Assembly: GCA_020637635.1 (NCBI GenBank)
Contig: JACKKB010000010.1
Coordinates: 86,686 to 150,685 of the forward strand
Direction of reading: 5' to 3'
Length of the DNA: 64,000 nt
Origin: Albidovulum sp.
GTDB lineage: Bacteria; Pseudomonadota; Alphaproteobacteria; Rhodobacterales; Rhodobacteraceae
Part shown: positions 25,658 through 36,027 of the stretch, one piece after another
Layout: each line of letters starts with the position of its first letter
Position numbering within the stretch: position 1 is the first letter of the stretch
The notes under the pieces: model-generated
Databases searched by the model: none
What the model was told of the DNA's origin: nothing
The model's input: the letters and a program-made list of their open reading frames with translations, nothing else
Position numbers and translations under genes: made by a program

Positions 25658-26659
25658 TCAGCCGGGCTCGGCGCGGCGCACCGACCCGCGCCAGACAAGC
25701 TGCGTCTGCACCAGCCGGGTATGATCCTCGGCGCCGGGGGCGAGGGCGTCGAGTGCCGCCTCTGTCAGGGCATCGACGGGCTGGCGGAAGGTGGTCAGAT
25801 CGTAGGCCTCCCATCCCGCCTGGGCGATGTCGTCGAAGCCGATCACGGATAGATCGCGCGGGATCGCGGCGGCGAAGCGGTGACGGGCCGCATCCATCAG
25901 CCCGCAGGCGAGCAGGTCGGTGGTGCAGAAGACCCCGTCGGGCCGGTCGGGCCGCGTCATCAGCGCGGTGCCGAGGTCGAGGCCGGTCCGGTAGGAGGTG
26001 GCGCCGATCCGTTCGACGGTGACCTGCCTGCCGGCGGCGCGGGCGGCGGCGAGGAAGCCCTCTTCGCGGGCCACGAGGCTTGGCGTGCCGGCGCGCGAGG
26101 AGGCGAGGGCCAGCCGGGCGCACCCGGCCGCGACCAGCGCCGCGAAGGCGCTGCGCCCGGCCGCCGCATCGTCCAGCCGCACCCGCGCCGCGCCCGGCCG
26201 CTCCTCGTCGCGGTTGATCAGCACCAGCCGCATGCCGTTGCGCAGGCAGGTTTCGGCAAGCGAGACGTCGGGCATGCCCGAAAGGACGACCGCCGCATCG
26301 GTGCGGTAGGAGATCGCCTGGCGCAGGGCGCGGGCCACGCTGTCGTCCGAACGGTCGGTGTTGATGAGAAGCGCGACCTTGCCGGCCTGCTGCAACCGCC
26401 CCGAGAGCGCCGCCAGCAGCGCCGAGCGGTAGGGCGTGTCGATCTCGGCCGCGATCAGGGCGACCAGCCCGGTTTCGGCGCGCAGCAGCCCGCGGGCGAG
26501 GTGATTGACGTGATAGCCGAGCTGTTCGGCGGCGACCTGGACCTTGGCGCGTGTCTCGGCCGAGACCGAAGCGCCGGGGGTGAAGCTCCGCGATACCGCC
26601 GTGCGCGAGACCCCCGCAAGCTCTGCCACGTCCTTCGCGCTGACCGAGGCGCGCGCCAT
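25658..26659 (-). CDS. LacI family transcriptional regulator
   Basis: 333-residue repressor. The N-terminal helix-turn-helix VAELAGVSRTAVSRSFTPGA is followed by the hinge helix region LGYHVNHLARGL and a periplasmic-binding-protein-like effector domain. It is divergent from the ABC importer operon and most likely represses it until a sugar or sugar phosphate binds. A LacI-like palindrome lies in the shared intergenic region. Confidence 0.9.
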   Translation of the reverse strand: MARASVSAKDVAELAGVSRTAVSRSFTPGASVSAETRAKVQVAAEQLGYHVNHLARGLLRAETGLVALIAAEIDTPYRSALLAALSGRLQQAGKVALLINTDRSDDSVARALRQAISYRTDAAVVLSGMPDVSLAETCLRNGMRLVLINRDEERPGAARVRLDDAAAGRSAFAALVAAGCARLALASSRAGTPSLVAREEGFLAAARAAGRQVTVERIGATSYRTGLDLGTALMTRPDRPDGVFCTTDLLACGLMDAARHRFAAAIPRDLSVIGFDDIAQAGWEAYDLTTFRQPVDALTEAALDALAPGAEDHTRLVQTQLVWRGSVRRAEPG

Positions 26660-26729
26660 GCCATCTCTCCTGAACAGCCGTGCAATGCGCTTACCTTACA
26701 CGGCCTCGCGAAGCGGTCGAATCCATTTG

Positions 26730-26775
26730 TTGACAACGAGAGGGTCCGATTCCAAGGTCTTGCACAGGTGTGCAA
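26730..26775 (+). promoter_or_regulatory. Candidate promoter and LacI-type operator of the ABC operon
   Basis: TTGACA at 26730-26735 is followed about 25 bp later by the perfect palindrome TTGCACAGGTGTGCAA (26760-26775), 35 bp before the receptor start. The palindrome would sit at or just after the start site, a standard repressor position. The -10 is poor. A related half, GTGCAATGCGC, lies nearer the repressor gene. Confidence 0.55.
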
Positions 26776-26809
26776 AGCACCGCCATGAAAAGGCGAACGG
26801 GAGGAGATG

Positions 26810-27832
26810 ATGAACAAACTGACGATCGCCCTTGCGGGCGCGACGGCCCTTGTGCCCGCCGGCGCAATGGCTGCGGAACTGAACCTGATCTGCTCGGCCG
26901 ATGTCGTGGTCTGCGAAAAGATCGTCTCGGCGTTTCAGGCCGGGCATCAGGATGCCGCGGTGAACATGGTGCGCCTGTCTTCGGGCGAGGCCTATGCGAA
27001 GGTTCGCGCCGAATCCCGCAACCCGCAGACCGATCTCTGGTGGGCCGGAACCGGTGATCCGCATCTTCAGGCGGCCTCCGACCGGCTGACCGAGGAATAC
27101 AAGTCGCCGATGCTCAACCAGCTCTATCCCTGGGCGGTCAGGCAGGCCGAGGTATCGGGCTACCGCACCGTGGGCGTCTATTCCGGGGCGCTCGGCTGGG
27201 GCTACAACAAGGACATCTTCGCACAGAAGGGGATCACGCCGCCCGCGTGCTGGAAAGACCTTCTCGACCCGGCGCTGAAGGGCGAGATCGAGATCGCCGA
27301 CCCGAACTCCTCGGGCACCGCCTACACTACGCTTGCCACGCTGGTTCAGCTGATGGGCGAGGACGAGGCCTTCGCCTATCTGAAGGCGCTGAACGGCAAC
27401 ATCGCGCAATACACCAAGTCGGGCTCTGCCCCGGTCAAGGCGGCGGCGCGCGGCGAGACCGGGCTCGGCATCGTCTTCCAGCATGACGCGGTTGCCCAGG
27501 CGGTGGCCGGTTTCCCGATCGTCGTCGGCTCCCCCTGCGAGGGGACGGGCTACGAGATCGGCTCGATGTCGATCGTGGCGGGAGGGCCGAACCCCGACGA
27601 GGCCAAGATCTTCTACGACTGGGTGCTGACGCCCGAGGCGCAGGAACTGATGCCCGAGGCCGGGTCGTTCCAGATCCCGTCCAACAAGAACGCCAAGGTG
27701 CCCAAGGAAGCGCCCGACCTCGGCTCGATCAAGCTGATCGACTATGATTTTGCCACCTACGGGTCGTCGGAGAAGCGCAAGGCGCTGCTGGCGCGCTGGG
27801 ATGCAGAGATCGGCGGTCACGCCACCGAATGA
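26810..27832 (+). CDS. ABC transporter periplasmic substrate-binding protein (AfuA/Fbp-like)
   Basis: 340-residue periplasmic receptor of the ferric/phosphorylated-compound cluster (SBP_bac_6/8-like). The signal peptide MNKLTIALAGATALVPAGAMAA is followed by LNLICSADVVVCEKIVSAF. The second of two adjacent ATGs is chosen because GGAGG then lies 5 bases upstream. The Tyr pair that holds iron in true Fbp proteins is not evident, and the neighbours (LacI repressor, IMPase-family enzyme) fit sugar-phosphate or other organophosphate uptake as in AfuABC. An iron annotation would be doubtful. Confidence 0.8.
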   Translation: MNKLTIALAGATALVPAGAMAAELNLICSADVVVCEKIVSAFQAGHQDAAVNMVRLSSGEAYAKVRAESRNPQTDLWWAGTGDPHLQAASDRLTEEYKSPMLNQLYPWAVRQAEVSGYRTVGVYSGALGWGYNKDIFAQKGITPPACWKDLLDPALKGEIEIADPNSSGTAYTTLATLVQLMGEDEAFAYLKALNGNIAQYTKSGSAPVKAAARGETGLGIVFQHDAVAQAVAGFPIVVGSPCEGTGYEIGSMSIVAGGPNPDEAKIFYDWVLTPEAQELMPEAGSFQIPSNKNAKVPKEAPDLGSIKLIDYDFATYGSSEKRKALLARWDAEIGGHATE

Positions 27833-27837
27833 GCCTT

Positions 27838-27865
27838 GCGGGGCCGGCCGAGGCACCGGCCCCGC
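27838..27865 (+). terminator. Intercistronic hairpin after the receptor gene
   Basis: GCGGGGCCGG, an 8-base loop, and CCGGCCCCGC form a perfect 10-bp stem between receptor and permease genes. There is no T-tract, so it probably sets higher receptor expression by stabilising the upstream mRNA, as after ehuB. Confidence 0.6.
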
Positions 27866-27891
27866 CATGTCTTCACAGCCAGGCCAGGGTG

Positions 27892-30077
27892 ATGTCGCAG
27901 GACAATCGCAGGCTCGACTACACCCTTGCCGGGGCACTGGCGGTGCTCCTGCTGGTGCCCTGGTATCGGGTGCGGGGCGGATTCTTCAGCTTCGACTGGC
28001 CTGGCGAGCTTGCCGGCAAGCATGACCTCTGGCCGGCGATGGCGCAGGCGGTGACCGGGCGCTGGCAGATCTGGCCCGTCCTTCTTCTGCTGGCGCTGGC
28101 CGCGGTCCAGAGGCTGGTCCGCGCGCCCGGGGCGGCGCGGGGAAGGGCGCTCGCCGTCATCGGCGCGGCCGGCCTCGGCTGGATGATGCTCGAGGGCATG
28201 TCGATCGGGCTGCGCGGCTGGAACTGGGGTCTTCTGGAGACGCTCTTCGGCGCCGCCGCCGGCCAGCCCGCATTCGGCGCCGGCGCGCTGTCACTCGGCC
28301 TGGTGTTCACGCTGCTGATCGCCTTCGGCCTGGCCGAGCGCGGGGCGCTCAAGGGGGACGCCTTCGTTCTCGGCGCGATTTCGGTTCTGGTCCTGCTGGT
28401 CGCGACCTTCGTCTTCTACCCGATCGTGTCGATGTTCACCGGCGCGTTTCAGGATTTCGACGGCTCCTTCACGACCGAGGGGGTGACGCGCAACCTCATC
28501 GATCCCAAGATCTGGTCGCTCTCCTGCCTGGCGGGGGGCTATTGCGGCGTCGCCTGGCGCACCTTCTTCCTGGCCGTCGCAACCGCGACGGGGACGACCG
28601 TGCTCGGCCTCGCCTTCGCGCTCGTGGCCACGCGCACGGGCTTTCCGTTCAAGAAGTCCCTGCGGCTGCTGACGGTGCTGCCGATCATCACGCCGCCCTT
28701 CGTCGTCGGCCTGGCGCTGACGTTGATGCTCGGCCGCGCCGGGGTGGTCACGCAATGGATCGAGACCCTGACGGGGTTCGAACTCGGGCGCTGGCTCTAC
28801 GGCCTGGCCGGGATCTGGATCGCGCAGATGCTGAGTTTCACGCCGATCTCCTTCCTGATCCTGATCGGCGTGGTGGACGGGATCAGCCCCTCCATGGAGG
28901 AAGCCAGCCAGACCCTGCGTTCGGATCGCTGGCGCACGTTCCGCAAGGTCTCGCTGCCGCTGATGGCGCCCGGGCTGGCGAATGCGTTCCTGATCGGCTT
29001 CATCGAGTCGATGGCCGATTTCGGCAATCCCCTGGTGCTGGGCGGGTCGGGCGGCGTGCTCTCGACCGAGATCTTCTTTGCCGTGGTCGGCGCGCAGAAC
29101 GACCCCGCGCGGGCCGCGGTGCTGGCCTCGATTCTCCTGATCTTCACGCTTTCGGCCTTTCTGGCGCAACGGCTCTGGCTTGCCGGGCGCAACTTCGCCA
29201 CCGTCGGCGGCAAGGGCGACGGCGGGCGCCACGCGCTGCTTCCGGCCCGGGTATCCGGCCCGGTCACCTGTATCGTCGTCGTCTGGGGGGGCTTTACCGT
29301 CGCGGTCTATGCGCTGATCCTGTTCGGCGGCTTCGTGCGGATCTGGGGGCTCGACCATTCGCTGACGCTCGAACACTACCAGCGCGCCTTCGGCATCGCC
29401 TTCGATGGCGGGGTGCGCTGGACCGGAGTGGCCTGGAACAGCTTCTGGACGACGATGAAGATCGCGCTGCTGGCCGCGCCGCTCACCGCCGCGGTGGGCC
29501 TGATGACCGCCTGGCTCATCGTGCGGCAGCACTTCCCGGGCCGCGCCGCCTTCGAATTCGCGTTGATGATGAGCTTCGCCATTCCCGGCACGGTGATCGG
29601 GATCAGCTACATCATGGCCTTCAACCTGCCGCCGGTGCAGATGACGGGCTCCGCCGCGATCCTCATCGCCTGCTTCGTCTTTCGCAACATGCCGGTCGGC
29701 GTGCGCGGCGGCGTCGCGGCCATGGCGCAGCTCGACGGGTCGCTCGACGAAGCCTCGCTCACGCTCGGGGCGGGGTCGGGGCGCACCATGCGCCGGGTGA
29801 TCCTGCCGCTGATGCGGCCGGCGATCCTCGCGGCACTGGTCTACAGCTTCGTGCGCGCGATCACCTCGATCTCGGCGGTGATCTTCCTTGTCAGCGCCAA
29901 ATACAACATGGCCACCGCCTATATCGTCGGGCTGGTCGAGAACGGCGAATACGGCATCGCGATCGCCTATTCCTCGGTGCTGATCGTGGTGATGATCTCG
30001 ATCATCGGCGGGTTCCAGCTTCTGGTCGGGGAACGGCAGATGCGGCGGCGGGAGAACGGGATGAAGGAAGCCAGGGC

Positions 30078-30081
<4 letters not shown>
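27892..30081 (+). CDS. Double-length ABC transporter permease (AfuB/FbpB-like)
   Basis: 729-residue inner-membrane protein with two fused permease halves. Each has an EAA-type loop: MEEASQTLRSDRWRTFRKVS near residue 340 and LDEASLTLGAGSGRTMRRV near residue 640. About 12 or more membrane helices are visible, plus extra N-terminal ones. The start at 27892 is taken because an upstream alternative overlaps the hairpin region without a ribosome site. Fused permeases of this size occur in AfuB and iron-type importers. The stop overlaps the ATPase start (ATGA). Confidence 0.88.
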
Positions 30082-31136
<1,055 letters not shown>

Positions 31137-31147
31137 CGGAGGCATCC

Positions 31148-31951
31148 ATGACACGCGACATCGGCACCCGGCTCGACCGGGCGATCGAGATCGCCAGACA
31201 GGCCGGCGCCCTGGCGCTGGAGCACTTCAACCACCGCGACCGGCTGGTGATCGAGACCAAGCGCCATGCCTCGGACCTGGTCTCGCAAGCCGATCGCGCG
31301 GTCGAGGTCCTGATCCGCGAGGCGCTGTCGGCGTCGTTTCCCGACGACGCCCAGCTTGGCGAGGAACACGGCGCCAGCCCGGGAAGCTCGGGGCTGACCT
31401 GGGTGATCGACCCGATCGACGGCACCGCCCCCTATCTTGGCGGCCTGCCGGGCTGGTGCGTGTCGATCGGCGCCTGCGACGCCGAGGGTCCGGTGATCGG
31501 GGTGATCTTCGCCCCGGTGCTGGGCGAGCTTTTCTCCGCCGCGCGCGGGCGGGGGGCAAGGCTGAACGGCGTGCCGATCTCGGCCATGCCGGGCGATCTG
31601 AGGTCGGGCCTTCTCGGCATCGGCGCGAATGACCGTGTGCCGGCGGCGCGGGTCGGCGAGATGCTGACGGCGCTGATGGAGGCCGACGCGGCCTGGGTGC
31701 GCTACGGATCGGGCGCGCTGATGCTGGCCTGGGTCGCGGGCGGCCGGCTCATCGGCTATTGCGAACCGCGGATGAGTGCCTGGGACTGCATGGCGGGCTA
31801 TGCGCTGATCCTCGAGGCCGGGGGCAGGGTGCTCGACTTTCCGCAAGGCGAGGCGATGCGCCTGCCCGCCCCGGTCCTGGGCGCCTCTCCAGGCGCCTTC
31901 GCCGAGCTGGAACGGCTGTGCCGGTTTTCCGAGACGGCGCACTGGCGCTGA
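31148..31951 (+). CDS. Inositol monophosphatase family protein
   Basis: 267-residue Mg-dependent phosphatase of the IMPase/CysQ/FBPase superfamily. Metal-site motifs are GEEHGAS near residue 78, WVIDPIDGTAPYLGG near residue 90, and the C-terminal MSAWDCMAGYALILEAGG. The usual NFVHG after DGT is replaced by APYLGG, suggesting a shifted substrate. A GGAGG 5 bases before 31148 selects this start over the overlapping ATG at 31133. As last gene of the operon it could dephosphorylate the imported compound. Confidence 0.88.
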   Translation: MTRDIGTRLDRAIEIARQAGALALEHFNHRDRLVIETKRHASDLVSQADRAVEVLIREALSASFPDDAQLGEEHGASPGSSGLTWVIDPIDGTAPYLGGLPGWCVSIGACDAEGPVIGVIFAPVLGELFSAARGRGARLNGVPISAMPGDLRSGLLGIGANDRVPAARVGEMLTALMEADAAWVRYGSGALMLAWVAGGRLIGYCEPRMSAWDCMAGYALILEAGGRVLDFPQGEAMRLPAPVLGASPGAFAELERLCRFSETAHWR

Positions 31952-31956
31952 CATGG

Positions 31957-32006
31957 CGCCGGCAAGGGGGCCGGCGGTGAACCCGGCCGGCCCCTTGCGG
32001 CGTTTC
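31957..32006 (+). terminator. Terminator-like hairpin at the end of the ABC-IMPase operon
   Basis: GCAAGGGGGCCGGC and GCCGGCCCCTTGC form a long stem with one bulge around a 9-base loop, followed by GGCGTTTCTC. It lies right after the phosphatase stop. Confidence 0.65.
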
Positions 32007-33182
32007 TCGACCGGATCGTGACCGTCCGCCTGCCGATTTGCCGGAGGCCGGCCCACTCCATGCCGATGCTGTCGAACTGCCTCGCAAACCACTGATCCAC
32101 AGAGGGATTTCGTGCTCAGGCGCTAGGGGCGGACGCATTTCGAGAGCAGTGATTCCAAAGGGATGTTGCCAGTGTTCGCGGTGCACGGCATCGGGCTGGT
32201 CAAGGCTCGCTGCAAGGGTGCCGACGCCGCCGGGCAAGCGCGTTCATGGGCGGTCGGCGGTCACGCAACCGGACGGTCCGGACACGGCCCGGGACGTTCG
32301 ATCCCAAGGTCCGAGAGCCACTCCGGTCGCTGACGGCATCGCGGACGGGTTGCACGGAGGTTCGCCCTTCGCATGCACGCCGTTGCTCTGACCCCTGCTG
32401 CTGATCGCGGCCGATCTGGTTGCGGCGACCGGCAGCCATCGGGCCCTGCCCGCGGCGGGTGGTGCGCCCCCGGGGGCGCTGCACATGGGGACGACACGCC
32501 TTTCAGACAACCTGACCCGCCATGAACTCTTTGACAGAACGCCAGTGTCGCAGTTCAATCCGCCCGACTGGCCTGGTCTCGGCTCTTGAAGACGATCGGC
32601 CGGTGTTGCGGAACGTGTTGAACCCATGGGTCAGCTTTTGGCGGTCTGGCAGTTTCGGGCATTCATGGCTGCGATCTTTGCGGCGCCGAGAGCCGTTCCC
32701 GCCAGGTTGGGCGTGGATGTGCCGGGCCCGGATCTCGCAGCCTCTGTGAGGACGAGCATCGGTGCAACGGTCCCCGGTGCCATTCCGTGGTTCCGTGGCA
32801 AGACATCGGAACTGGCCCGCATCAATCTCGGGGCTGGCGCCGCTCCGGTTCTGTCGGGCCTTGCGAAGGGCGCATCCTGGCTGTGTCAACTCAGGGCCCT
32901 GAAGCCCGGGTCCGCGTCACGGGTGGCACCTGTCGACAAACCGGGCGTGGCGTTCGCGGCGGCGTTCGCGCCCCTTTTCCGTGGCGAAGGACGGTGGGTA
33001 ACCGGAGGGTCGGGTATTGCCCCTGGCCTGGCGGAGCGGCCATCATCGCGGCAAGCTGGGACCGGCCGGCGCGCGCGTGACACTCCGGAACATGCGCTTG
33101 CCAGACGCTCCCGGGCCCTCCTGGCCAAGGAACGCGCACGAATGTGGCAGCAGGCGGTTGCGCCCGCGGGAAGGTGATCGAG
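32007..33182. other. 1.2 kb gene desert between the phosphatase gene and kup
   Basis: No open frame here shows a recognisable domain, a good start site or the codon pattern of the neighbours. Part of it (about 32500-32720) has lower GC than the genes around it. On the minus strand one frame reads GFNTFRNTGRSSSRAETRP then WRSVKEFM, which could be decayed coding sequence. I see no inverted terminal repeats. Best described as degenerate or foreign-derived DNA of unknown origin. Confidence 0.4.
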
Positions 33183-35084
33183 ATGACCGACGGCACAGCG
33201 AAGATGGACACCCCGGAGGAGGGCGGGCGCCCTCTCGCGGTCACGGCGCTGGCCGCGCTCGGGGTCGTCTATGGCGACATCGGCACCAGTCCGATCTACG
33301 CCTTCAGGCAGGTGTTCAGCGGCGAGAGGTCAATCCCGGCGACGCACGATCACGTTCTCGGCGTGCTGTCGCTGATCTTCTGGGCGCTCATCATCGTCGT
33401 CACCATCAAATACCTGCTTTTCGTGCTGAAGGCGGACAATGGCGGCGAGGGAGGGATCATCGCGCTCGTCGCGCTGCTGAACCCGTGGTCCGCCGCGCCC
33501 GGAACGCCCCGCAACATCCTGATGATCATGGGCCTGTTCGGCGCGGCACTCCTGTTCGGCGACGGCACGATCACGCCGGCGATCTCGGTCCTGAGCGCGG
33601 TCGAGGGGCTTCAGGTGGAAAACCCAGCTTTCGGGCCCTATGTCGTGCCGATCACCATAGCCATCCTGCTCGCGCTCTTCTCGATCCAGAGCCGCGGCAC
33701 GGCACGGATCGGGGCGATCTTCGGGCCGGTCATGCTGATCTGGTTCGTCGCACTCGGCCTGATGGGGATCGGCGGCATCCTTCATGAGCCGCGCGTCTTC
33801 GCGGCCCTCATGCCGACCCATGCCGTCCGGTTCGTGACGGAGAACGGTCTTCTTGGTTTCGTCGTGCTGGGCACCGTCTTTCTGGCCGTCACCGGGGCCG
33901 AGGCGCTTTACGCTGATCTCGGCCATTTCGGGCGCGCACCGATCAGGCTTGCCTGGCTTGTCGTGGCCCTTCCCGCCCTTGTCCTGAACTATTTCGGACA
34001 GGGCGCGGTGGTGTTGAGCGATCCCGCGAGCGCCGAACACCCCTTCTATCAGCTCGGCCCCGACTGGGCCCACTATCCGCTGGTGGGGCTGGCAACGGTC
34101 GCCACGATCATCGCCTCGCAGGCGGTCATCTCGGGCGTGTTCTCGCTGACGCGCCAGGCAATACTTCTGGATCAACTGCCGGCCATGAAGATCATCCAGA
34201 CCGACCGTCACCAGATCGGCCAGATCTACATCCCCGTGGTGAACTGGGTGCTGATGATTGCCACGATCGGTCTGGTGCTGGGATTCCGCACCTCCGGCAA
34301 TCTCGGCGCGGCCTATGGCCTGGCCGTTGCCGCCGACATGGTGATCACCTCATGCCTGGCCTTTTTCGTGGCCAAGCGGTTCGGCTGGAACCCCTGGCTT
34401 GCCGGGGCGCTTGCCGCATCCTTCCTGATTGTCGACCTCGTTTTCCTCATCGCCAACGCGTTCAAGTTTCTCGACGGCGGCTGGTATCCGGTTCTGGTCG
34501 CCAGCCTGATCTTCGCGGTCATGGCGATCTGGCGTGGCGGGGTCAGAGGATTGCGCGAAAGAAATCTGGCCGATCGGCAACCGATCGAGACCTATCTTGC
34601 CGAGATCGCCAAGTCCCGCCCGAAGACCGTCCCCGGCACCGCCGTCTTTCCCACGGCACAGATCAAGGCCACACCTTCGGCACTCCTCAGGATCATGGAA
34701 CACATGCCGGTCATTCATGAAAGAACCGTCATCCTGAACGTCAGCATCCAGGACGTGCCGCGGGTCGCGGGCGCCGATCGCGTGGAGTTGACCGAACTTG
34801 CGCCCGGCATTCATCGGGTCGTCCTGCGCTACGGATTCATGCAGATCCCGAACGTGCCGGTCGGTTTGCGGCTTTGCGCTCGATTCGGGCTGGAGATCGA
34901 CACCGATGCCGCGACCTATTTCGTCGGTCTCGACGACGTCCGCCTCGACGATGCGCCGTCGCTCGCGGGAAGGTTCGCGGCGCATGTCTTCGCGTTCCTC
35001 TGGCGCAATGCCGAACGCCTGTCAGACCTGCACAGCCTGCCACCGGAACGCAGCGTGGTTATCGGCAAGCGGCTGAGCATATGA
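33183..35084 (+). CDS. kup: KUP family potassium transporter
   Basis: 633-residue potassium-proton symporter. It has the family hallmark GVVYGDIGTSPIYAF near residue 26, GDGTITPAISVLSAVEGL near residue 122, and about 12 membrane helices, with a cytoplasmic C-terminal domain from about residue 460. An AAGGTGAT ribosome site supports the ATG at 33183 rather than a GTG upstream. Kup works in low-pH or high-osmolarity potassium uptake, which fits the adjacent stress operon, though it is on the opposite strand and may be independent. Confidence 0.93.
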   Translation: MTDGTAKMDTPEEGGRPLAVTALAALGVVYGDIGTSPIYAFRQVFSGERSIPATHDHVLGVLSLIFWALIIVVTIKYLLFVLKADNGGEGGIIALVALLNPWSAAPGTPRNILMIMGLFGAALLFGDGTITPAISVLSAVEGLQVENPAFGPYVVPITIAILLALFSIQSRGTARIGAIFGPVMLIWFVALGLMGIGGILHEPRVFAALMPTHAVRFVTENGLLGFVVLGTVFLAVTGAEALYADLGHFGRAPIRLAWLVVALPALVLNYFGQGAVVLSDPASAEHPFYQLGPDWAHYPLVGLATVATIIASQAVISGVFSLTRQAILLDQLPAMKIIQTDRHQIGQIYIPVVNWVLMIATIGLVLGFRTSGNLGAAYGLAVAADMVITSCLAFFVAKRFGWNPWLAGALAASFLIVDLVFLIANAFKFLDGGWYPVLVASLIFAVMAIWRGGVRGLRERNLADRQPIETYLAEIAKSRPKTVPGTAVFPTAQIKATPSALLRIMEHMPVIHERTVILNVSIQDVPRVAGADRVELTELAPGIHRVVLRYGFMQIPNVPVGLRLCARFGLEIDTDAATYFVGLDDVRLDDAPSLAGRFAAHVFAFLWRNAERLSDLHSLPPERSVVIGKRLSI

Positions 35085-35099
35085 TCTGGTTCCGCCTGA

Positions 35100-36027
35100 A
35101 TGCGGACGACGATCACGTGGGCGAACCGCTCGGCAACGCACCGGTTGCCACGGCCGTCGGTCGCCGAAGGCCGCGGGGGTCGGGTTCGGGGCCGGGGCGA
35201 AACTGGCAAGATAGAGGCGCAAGTCGCGCCCGTGGTCGAGATCGTTCGTGTTCCAAGCCCCGAAAGATCGACGATGGCGAAAATTCCGATCCGGAACAGA
35301 TCGGGGAAGCGCCGCAAAGGGCCGAGCCGCAAGAGCCGGGTCCTGACCATCGGGATCATCCTCGACACCCGCATCTGCAACAACATGGCCGTGATCCAGG
35401 CAGAGCCCGACGCAACATGCAGCCCGTTGAGTGACGCCAGGCCCCGGCCCGCCGGCCAGACCCGCGGAATTGCCGATGGTGACGTTGGGTGCGATCATCA
35501 GCCCGAGCGACAGGATCGCCCGCCCGGCCAGTGGCCTTGTCGGGCGTTCGCGGGACGCTGCAGACCAGCGACACCTCCTCGGCGATCCCGGTTTCGACAC
35601 CGTTGGGGAGACCGACCTCGATCCGGTCACCGAGGCGGAACGGTTGGTAGAGCACAAGGCTCAGCGCGGCGACGAGGTTGGCCAGTGTCGACTGCGCCGC
35701 CAGTCCGATCACGATCGACGCGACGGAATCGCTCGCCGGCAGCGCGGTGCCCAGCTTGGCCAGTGACGGGACCGTATGCGCATAGGACATGGCGATGAAA
35801 ATCCACGCGAAGCCCTGCGCGAACGTCGCCAGGAGCCCGGCGCTCAGACGGTCCAGCCGGCCATCCCCGTCATGCGCGATCATCAGCCGCACGGCGCGCC
35901 GCAACAGAAGTGACAGGAGAACCGCGACAGCGAAGAACACGAGCAAGAGAAGCAGTGCGCCCGTAAGGCGGCCGGGATCGAACAGCAGTGCGAACTCCTC
36001 CTGTCAGGACAGGAGAGTTTGCGTCAT
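35100..36027 (-). pseudogene. Broken small-conductance mechanosensitive channel (MscS family)
   Basis: The original ATG at 36027 overlaps the stop of the patatin gene (ATGA), but the reading is MTQTLLS then TGA at 36006-36004. The same frame continues FALLFDPGRLTGALLLLLV, a membrane region, and LVLYQPFRLGDRIEV, the MscS pore-lining signature. After VPRTPDKATGR (about 35530) the sense moves to another frame (AILSLGLMIAPNVTIGNS) and then decays. One premature stop plus at least one frameshift make it non-functional unless sequence errors are responsible. The 3' limit is approximate. It is the last cistron of the hdeD-mprF operon. Confidence 0.75.

Noticed and set aside
32503..32889. Possible transposase fragment in the desert before kup
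   Set aside because: No DDE or helix-turn-helix pattern, no terminal repeats and no target duplication could be recognised, so I describe it only as possible decayed sequence.
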